This document shows, piece after piece, positions 23,417 to 27,819 of a stretch of 27,819 bases of DNA. Position 1 is the stretch's first letter. Each line of letters starts with the position of its first letter. The DNA lies in contig JBDKLD010000061.1 in assembly GCA_039795715.1 (NCBI GenBank), positions 1-27,819 on the forward strand, given 5' to 3'. Origin of the DNA: JAGOSA01 sp039795715. GTDB lineage: Bacteria; Patescibacteriota; Minisyncoccia; Phycocordibacterales; UBA9973. The notes beneath the pieces were generated by a model, which was not told the origin of the DNA, did no database searches, and saw only the letters and a list, made by a program, of their open reading frames with translations. Both the position numbers and the translations under genes were made by a program.

Positions 23417-24584
23417 TGCTACGAAGAGTAATTTTTGGCAGACAATAAAGGATAGCCATCCCAAAGGCAATCCATTCTTCGTGCTTGCGCCAATGGCAGA
23501 TGTGACTGATGCGGCTTTTCGGAGAATTGTCACCAAGCACGGCAAGCCCGATGTGCTCTGGACCGAATTCGTTTCGGCAGATGGTCTCATGCTCGGTGGG
23601 AGAGAGCACCTTTTACGTGACCTTTTATTTACCGAAGAAGAGCGTCCAATTGTCGCGCAGCTCTTTGGTGCAAATCCGACAACAATGCGAGCTGCTGCAA
23701 AACTCTGCACTGAGCTTGGTTTTGATGGTATTGACATCAACATGGGTTGCCCGGATCGCTCGATAGAAAAGCAAGGTGCTGGTGCAGCGACAATTAAAAC
23801 GCCTGATGTTGCGGTGCAAATCATTCGCGCGGCAAAAGAGGGAATACAAGATGCGGTTAGCGAAGCCGTTGCGAATGGAAATACGCAAGGAAAAATAATT
23901 GGCAATATTCCACTCTCAGTCAAAACACGCATCGGCTACTTCAAGAATGAAATCGAAACCTGGTTGCCGGTGTTGCTCGCTGAAAATCTTGCGGCAATTA
24001 CTATTCACTGTCGCACCCGCAAAGAAATGTCAAAAGTCCCAGCGAGGTGGGAGCATATTCGTGAAGTAACCGCGCTCCGCGACAAGATCGCACCAGAGAC
24101 ACTCATTATCGGCAATGGTGATGTGCGCGATATTGCACATGGCAGGGAACTGGCACTACAGCATGGCGCAGATGGTGTCATGATTGGGCGTTCTATTTTT
24201 GGCAATCCTTGGCTTTTCTCTGAGCTTACAAATCGAGATGAAAAGAAGGTGAAGAAACTATCAATTTTTAAAAAAGTAATGCTCGACGTATCCGATGCAG
24301 TTGCGAAACTGCTACAAAACCTCTTCGGCGTCAAAAATCGCTACTGGCTCCGCGCAACACAAGAATTTTCAGAAACAGAAAAACTCAGTGTCCTTGTCGA
24401 GCATTGCGAACTTTTCGAACAGCTGCTCGGCGGTACAAACCCGCATGCCAAAAACTTCGCCATCATGAAAAAACATTTTAAAGCCTATGTACATGGTTGG
24501 CCTGGCGCCAAAGAATTGCGGGTAGAGCTAATGTCAGCCACCAATTCTGCTGACGTTGCGCGAATTATCAATAATTCGAAATAA
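23397..24584 (+). CDS. dus: tRNA-dihydrouridine synthase
   Basis: A 395-residue FMN-dependent TIM-barrel enzyme that reduces uridine in the tRNA D-loop. It has VLAPMADVTDAAFRRI, WTEFVSADGL, GIDINMGCPDRSIEKQGAGA with catalytic C118, PLSVKTRIGY, ITIHCRTRKEMSKVPARW, IIGNGDV and GADGVMIGRSIFGNPWLF. A helical C-terminal tRNA-recognition domain follows. The first ~25 residues are poorly conserved. I use the ATG at 23397, which overlaps the FtsQ-like gene by 20 bp. ATG 23370 or 23373 is also possible, since a TATTTT element lies 9 bp before 23370. It could be longer than average because of an insertion in the barrel (near EGIQDAVSEAVANGNTQG). Confidence 0.93.
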   Translation: MNQKNNNATKSNFWQTIKDSHPKGNPFFVLAPMADVTDAAFRRIVTKHGKPDVLWTEFVSADGLMLGGREHLLRDLLFTEEERPIVAQLFGANPTTMRAAAKLCTELGFDGIDINMGCPDRSIEKQGAGAATIKTPDVAVQIIRAAKEGIQDAVSEAVANGNTQGKIIGNIPLSVKTRIGYFKNEIETWLPVLLAENLAAITIHCRTRKEMSKVPARWEHIREVTALRDKIAPETLIIGNGDVRDIAHGRELALQHGADGVMIGRSIFGNPWLFSELTNRDEKKVKKLSIFKKVMLDVSDAVAKLLQNLFGVKNRYWLRATQEFSETEKLSVLVEHCELFEQLLGGTNPHAKNFAIMKKHFKAYVHGWPGAKELRVELMSATNSADVARIINNSK

Positions 24585-24600
24585 CCTCTTGGATAATAAT

Positions 24601-24629
24601 TTGACAATATTGCCTGTGTTGTGTATAGT
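24601..24629 (+). promoter_or_regulatory. Near-consensus sigma-A promoter of the exported orphan gene
   Basis: TTGACA (24601-24606), 17-bp spacer, TATAGT (24624-24629). This is the best -35/-10 pair in the window. The predicted start near 24636 leaves a leader of about 26 nt that is A-rich with no Shine-Dalgarno. Confidence 0.75.
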
Positions 24630-24661
24630 AGAAAAAAATCACACTCTTTAAAAAAATAACT

Positions 24662-25273
24662 ATGGCAACTAAAAAAAAGACGAACATCTTCTTCACCATT
24701 GTGACGACGGTAATTATTGTTTTCCAAGTTCTGAATGTAAAAATTGTAAAATCAGAGACGCTCGAAGAGCACATGCTCAGGAAAAAAAGCAGGCATGAAA
24801 AAATAGCTTTTGGTGCTGGTAGTGGTATTGGCCCTGTGAAGTGGAGCGCATTTGCTCAACTCAACATTGGCGAGGTTTCCAACATGTGCAGTATGTACTT
24901 GTCGACCTCATGTGAAGGCCCACGTCGAGGATTTACCCCAGAAGACGAAGCCAAAAATTCCAAAGTTACCACAGCAGACCTAATTCTCAGCATGTATGTT
25001 TCCAAGTGGAATTCGCATTTCCGTGGAACTGGCATCGGTGGATTCTTGGGAATTGGTTTTGCCGAGCCTAGCTATGGCAATAGACCTTGGGATTATGGTA
25101 TTCAAATGCAATTGGCGTATGCCTTTTATGGCGGGAAATACTTTGCGATTTCTTTCTTTACACAAGGAAGCCGAGCATTTATCTTTACCTCACAAGACAA
25201 ACATGGTGGACTATACCAATCAAATACCAATAGTTCTTGGCTTCTCAAGTATGGTGCCAGGATTGCATTCTAA
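24662..25273 (+). CDS. Probably exported orphan protein with beta-rich body
   Basis: A 203-residue protein I do not recognise. A basic N terminus (MATKKK) and a hydrophobic segment (about 9-28) look like a signal anchor or signal peptide without a clear cleavage site. The rest is rich in Gly and aromatic residues with alternating strands (AFGAGSGIGPVKWSAFAQLNIG, GIGGFLGIGFAEPSYG, YGIQMQLAYAFYGGKYFAISFF), described here by short quotes. It ends in a strand finishing with Phe, like small beta-barrel outer-membrane proteins. Patescibacteria are not thought to have a standard outer membrane, so that resemblance may be misleading. Two cysteines (C76, C84) could pair. It is a one-gene unit with a strong promoter and a terminator. 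Confidence 0.75.
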   Translation: MATKKKTNIFFTIVTTVIIVFQVLNVKIVKSETLEEHMLRKKSRHEKIAFGAGSGIGPVKWSAFAQLNIGEVSNMCSMYLSTSCEGPRRGFTPEDEAKNSKVTTADLILSMYVSKWNSHFRGTGIGGFLGIGFAEPSYGNRPWDYGIQMQLAYAFYGGKYFAISFFTQGSRAFIFTSQDKHGGLYQSNTNSSWLLKYGARIAF

Positions 25274-25296
25274 ACTTTGTATTTACGCATTACTTC

Positions 25297-25323
25297 AAAA
25301 TTCCCCAAACGGGAATTTTTTTT
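25297..25323 (+). terminator. Intrinsic terminator of the exported orphan gene
   Basis: A 9-bp stem AAAATTCCC/GGGAATTTT with loop CAAAC; T runs from 25316 to 25323. It isolates the orphan gene from dnaX. Confidence 0.85.
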
Positions 25324-25361
25324 GCGAAATATCGTCCAAGCTAACGTCGCTGGCAAATTTT

Positions 25362-25370
25362 TGCTATACT
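25362..25370 (+). promoter_or_regulatory. Extended -10 promoter of dnaX
   Basis: TGcTATACT with exactly 6 bp to the ATG at 25377, predicting a leaderless transcript. It argues against the long upstream extension of the frame to 24996, which runs through the orphan gene and its terminator. Confidence 0.65.
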
Positions 25371-25376
25371 CGTCCC

Positions 25377-26417
25377 ATGACAGAAATTATTTCTCTCTAT
25401 CGCAAATATCGCCCAGCTGATTGGTCACAAGTTCGCGGGCAAGACCACATTGTCAAAGTGCTCGAAGGCTCGATTACAAACGGCAAAATTGCACATGCAT
25501 ACCTTTTCTCCGGTTCGCGTGGCACAGGCAAAACATCGGTCGCGCGGATTTTGGCAAAAGCGCTCGGCACGTCTGACAATGATATTTATGAAATGGACGC
25601 CGCATCCAACCGTGGTGTCGACGACATTCGCGAATTGCGCGAGTCGATCATGACGTTGCCGTTCGAATCAAAATACAAAGTCTACATCATCGACGAAGTC
25701 CACATGCTCACCAAAGAAGCTTGGGCCGCCCTCCTCAAGACACTCGAAGAGCCACCAGCACATGCGATTTTTATTATGGCGACGACGGAGCGCAACAAAG
25801 TACCCGACACTATCCAGTCACGCAGTCAGGTTTTTGATTTCAAAAAACCAACGCCGGCAATGCTCGAAGAAATGATTGCTGAAGTTGCAGAGAAAGAAGG
25901 GAAGTCGTTGCCGAGAGAATCCGCACACCTTATTTCTCTCCTCGGTGATGGATCGTTCCGTGACAGTTACAGTATTTTGCAAAAAGCCATTTCGTACAGC
26001 AAAGATAAAAAGATTGATCCCGAAGAAGTGATTCTGGTCACAGGTGCGCCGTCGAATATGCTGCTCCGAAGTGTGCTTGAGGGAATTGAAAAGCGCGATA
26101 TCGGTACGATTTCCGTTGCTCTCCGCGAAGCTGAGAAAAATGGCGCCGACATTTCTATTTTCATGAAAATGTTGCTGGGCAAACTTCGCACCGCATTACT
26201 CATTCGCTACGCCACGACCGAACGCAAACGCATCGCAGAGGAAGCTGGAGAGGACGAAAGCGCGTACCTTGTCGCTTTTGAAAAATCCGCCGGCAAAACG
26301 CTCAATTCTGCGTTGCTCGTTGCATTACTCGAAGCCTCGCTTCAGATACATGAGTCACCGATCAAAACTTTACCGATTGAGTTGGCTTTTATTAAGTGTT
26401 TCGGTGAGGAAAAATAA
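25377..26417 (+). CDS. dnaX: DNA polymerase III clamp-loader subunit (DnaX, short gamma-like form, no zinc module)
   Basis: A 346-residue AAA+ clamp-loader ATPase. It begins MTEIISLYRKYRPADWSQV and has Walker A GSRGTGKT (46-53), the EMDAASNRGVDDIRELRE segment, Walker B in VYIIDEVHML (102-111), KTLEEPPAHAIFIMATTE, and SRSQVFDFK. Clamp-loader domain III follows. Between Walker A and EMDAAS most bacterial DnaX proteins have a four-cysteine zinc module. Here only about 15 residues (ARILAKALGTSDNDI) fill that space, with no cysteine. The protein also ends after domain III, so it has no tau-specific extension for binding DnaB and the polymerase. No frameshift site for a tau/gamma pair is needed or seen. 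Confidence 0.94.
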   Translation: MTEIISLYRKYRPADWSQVRGQDHIVKVLEGSITNGKIAHAYLFSGSRGTGKTSVARILAKALGTSDNDIYEMDAASNRGVDDIRELRESIMTLPFESKYKVYIIDEVHMLTKEAWAALLKTLEEPPAHAIFIMATTERNKVPDTIQSRSQVFDFKKPTPAMLEEMIAEVAEKEGKSLPRESAHLISLLGDGSFRDSYSILQKAISYSKDKKIDPEEVILVTGAPSNMLLRSVLEGIEKRDIGTISVALREAEKNGADISIFMKMLLGKLRTALLIRYATTERKRIAEEAGEDESAYLVAFEKSAGKTLNSALLVALLEASLQIHESPIKTLPIELAFIKCFGEEK

Positions 26418-26455
26418 TTCCTTAATTAAATCTTATATAATTTTTTATACCAGTA

Positions 26456-26470
26456 AGGTAAAATATACCT
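26456..26470 (+). promoter_or_regulatory. Palindrome overlapping the -10 of the helix-turn-helix gene
   Basis: AGGTA, 5-bp spacer, TACCT, ending immediately before the ATG at 26471. It encloses a -10-like TAAAAT (26459-26464) that is 6 bp from the start codon. The position suits an autoregulatory operator, but the palindrome is short. Confidence 0.35.
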
Positions 26471-27168
26471 ATGCAGGCAAAAGAATTGGAAAAACAAAAA
26501 GCAATAGAATTGCGAAGAAACGGAAAAACTTATTCCGAAATTCTGCAGGTAATTCCTGTTGCTAAGTCAACATTGTCTAATTGGCTAAGAGAAGTTGGTA
26601 TCGCAAAAGAACAGAAGCAACATTTTACAGAAAAGAAGCGTCTCTCGGGGTTAAGAGGAGGTAAAGCAAGAAGAATTCAACGTCTCAATAAACAAAAACA
26701 GATTTTTGATATCTCGAAAAGGGAAATTGGTAAGATAAGTGATCGTGAGCTTTTCTTGATCGGCACAACTCTTTATTGGGCTGAAGGATCCAAAGAAAAA
26801 GCAAAGTACCCGGGTAGTCGAGTGCTATTTAGTAATATGGATTCATCTATGATCGAGGTGTTTCTTGTTTGGCTAAAGAGAATAGCCAAAATACCCGAAA
26901 ATATGATAGCATTCGACGTATACCTCCACGAAAACCATGCTTTTCGTGCCCGTGAGGTACTTCCTATTGGCAGAAAGTCACAGGTTTTACAAATACAGAG
27001 AAGTACGTTATTTACTTTAAGAAAAATAAACCAAAGCCGACAAATAGAAAAAATATTGGTGCTGAAAGTTATTTTGGTCTTATAAGAGTAAAAGTAAAAG
27101 AAAGTTCAACTCTATTGAGGCAAATTAATGCTTGGAAGCAAGGAATAGCAGAAGCAGTGCAAAAGTAA
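26471..27168 (+). pseudogene. Helix-turn-helix protein broken by a -1 frameshift
   Basis: The N terminus is a Hin/resolvase-like helix-turn-helix (AIELRRNGKTYSEILQVIPVAKSTLSNWLREVG, about residues 11-43, quoted in part as ELRRNGKTYSEIL). A basic linker and a second domain follow: LFLIGTTLYWAEGSK, VLFSNMDSSMIEVFLVWLKR, YLHENHAF. Near 26957-26959 the frame loses sense and would end at 27085. Shifting by -1 from 26959 restores a coherent reading (TSYWQKVTGFTN, YFKKNKPKP, NIGAESYFGLIRVKV, AWKQGIAEAVQK) to a TAA at 27166-27168. The full protein would be about 231 residues. I have seen this HTH plus YWAEG domain layout in Patescibacteria; a homing-endonuclease-like fold is possible but unproven. 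A one-base deletion or sequencing error explains it. Confidence 0.75.
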
Positions 27169-27174
27169 GGTAAT

Positions 27175-27245
27175 TGGGAGATCGTCTAACGGTCGGACAG
27201 CCGCCTTTGAAGCGGTCAATCTAGGTTCGATTCCTAGTCTCCCAG
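27175..27245 (+). tRNA. tRNA-Gln (anticodon TTG)
   Basis: Acceptor stem TGGGAGA/TCTCCCA starting with U as in bacterial tRNA-Gln. The anticodon stem is GCCGC/GCGGT with loop CTTTGAA (anticodon TTG at 27207-27209), and the T stem is CTAGG/CCTAG around TTCGATT. Discriminator G at 27245. CCA is not encoded (CAT follows). It begins 6 bp after the restored stop of the frameshifted gene, so it may share its transcript. Confidence 0.95.
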
Positions 27246-27290
27246 CATACACATTTATAAATATGCAACAATTTATAAAAAATTAATAAT

Positions 27291-27819
27291 ATGAAAATAG
27301 ACCTACAAATACATTCAAACCATTCAGATGGACATGAATCTCCGGAAGAGATAATTATTTTAGCAAAAGAGGGAAATCTCGATGTGATTGCAATTACTGA
27401 CCATGACATCGTGTCAGGCATTTCAGAGACCAAAGATGCTGGAAACAAAAATAATATCAAAGTTATTCCTGGGGTAGAAATTACAACAGGTTATCGCGGC
27501 CAGCCAATTCATGTGCTGGGGTACCAGATTGATACGACCAATCCAGAACTCGTAGAGTTTTTACATTACGTAAATGATTACAGACAAAAACACTTTGTTT
27601 CCATGATTCCACAAGTGAACAATAATCTTGCGGAAAAAGGAATGGAAACTATTAACGTAGAGGATTACAAAAATAAGGCCCCCAAATACTACAGTATTCC
27701 AGGTATCGCTCTATTTCTCTACGAGCAGAAAATTGTTGAAGGAAGAAACGATGGCTTTGCGTACATTGGCGGAGTTGCAGACGTGGCTCCAACGATTGAG
27801 CCAAAAGAGGCTTTTGCTA
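27291..27819 (+). CDS. PHP-domain metal-dependent phosphoesterase (3' end outside window)
   Basis: The frame is open to the window edge (176 codons). The PHP signature is present: DLQIHSNHSDG (H8, H11), a helix, then VIAITDHDIVSG (D37, H38), IPGVEI (E63) and IHVLGYQID (H74). These are the metal ligands of the PHP phosphoesterase fold. The closest familiar group is the YciV/TrpH (RNase AM) and nucleoside-phosphate phosphatase type; the stand-alone domain at the N terminus argues against a DNA polymerase. The start ATG follows tRNA-Gln by 45 bp, with an A/T-rich leader and no clear -10. The substrate cannot be set from this part. Confidence 0.88.
   Translation, partial: MKIDLQIHSNHSDGHESPEEIIILAKEGNLDVIAITDHDIVSGISETKDAGNKNNIKVIPGVEITTGYRGQPIHVLGYQIDTTNPELVEFLHYVNDYRQKHFVSMIPQVNNNLAEKGMETINVEDYKNKAPKYYSIPGIALFLYEQKIVEGRNDGFAYIGGVADVAPTIEPKEAFA

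Noticed and set aside
24996..25376. Upstream extension of dnaX
   Set aside because: It crosses the orphan gene, its terminator and the dnaX promoter; MTEIISLYRKYRP is the normal start.
26950..26965. Programmed -1 frameshift in the HTH gene
   Set aside because: No slippery heptamer or downstream hairpin is seen at the break; a one-base deletion or read error is simpler.

Overview
The window looks like a core-chromosome segment of a Patescibacteria (CPR) bacterium, most likely in the Parcubacteria/Paceibacteria group. That placement is inferred from compact single-copy housekeeping genes, reduced versions of some proteins (a short DnaX without its zinc module, a ValRS ending early), many small orphan membrane proteins and the absence of Shine-Dalgarno sequences. 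The genetic code is standard: TAA, TAG and TGA all end genes here, and a TGA stop at 16405-16407 is followed directly by a terminator.

Layout. 1-4000 (+): the end of leuS, murJ and lepA. 4000-8100: an accessory stretch with a methyltransferase broken by an in-frame TAG, an FtsB-like protein, tRNA-Gly, an HtrA/DegP protease (-), a glutaredoxin running into tRNA-Arg, a small membrane protein, an HNH-type protein (-) and tRNA-Phe. 8091-11620 (-): valS-prsW-hsp20. 11698-12312 (+): a P-loop kinase-like protein. 12317-14350 (-): dnaB-recR. 14473-16407 (+): trpS and two small membrane proteins. 16445-19702 (-): dprA and topA. 19779-25273 (+): a cyclodipeptide synthase fused to a solute-binding domain, serS, an FtsQ-like protein, a dus tRNA-dihydrouridine synthase and an exported orphan protein. 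25377-27819 (+): dnaX, a frameshifted helix-turn-helix gene, tRNA-Gln and the start of a PHP-domain gene.

The main find is the gene at 19779-21191. Its first ~225 residues carry the complete cyclodipeptide synthase active site of the NYH type (S15, N18, Y157, E161, Y181, H182, spaced as in AlbC). Its last ~230 residues are a family-3 amino-acid/solute-binding (SBP_bac_3) domain with no signal peptide. A peptide-bond-forming enzyme that uses aminoacyl-tRNAs is thus joined to a ligand-sensing module, next to serS, with no cyclodipeptide-tailoring enzyme in view.

The second theme is expression. Of about twenty genes that begin transcription units, fifteen have a -10 element ending only 6-10 bp before the start codon. 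Twelve of these are extended -10s (TGnTAnnnT) and eight have a gap of exactly 6 bp. This predicts leaderless or nearly leaderless mRNAs. A few genes instead have classical promoters with a short leader (24662, 16003, 11698). Five intrinsic terminators are readable.
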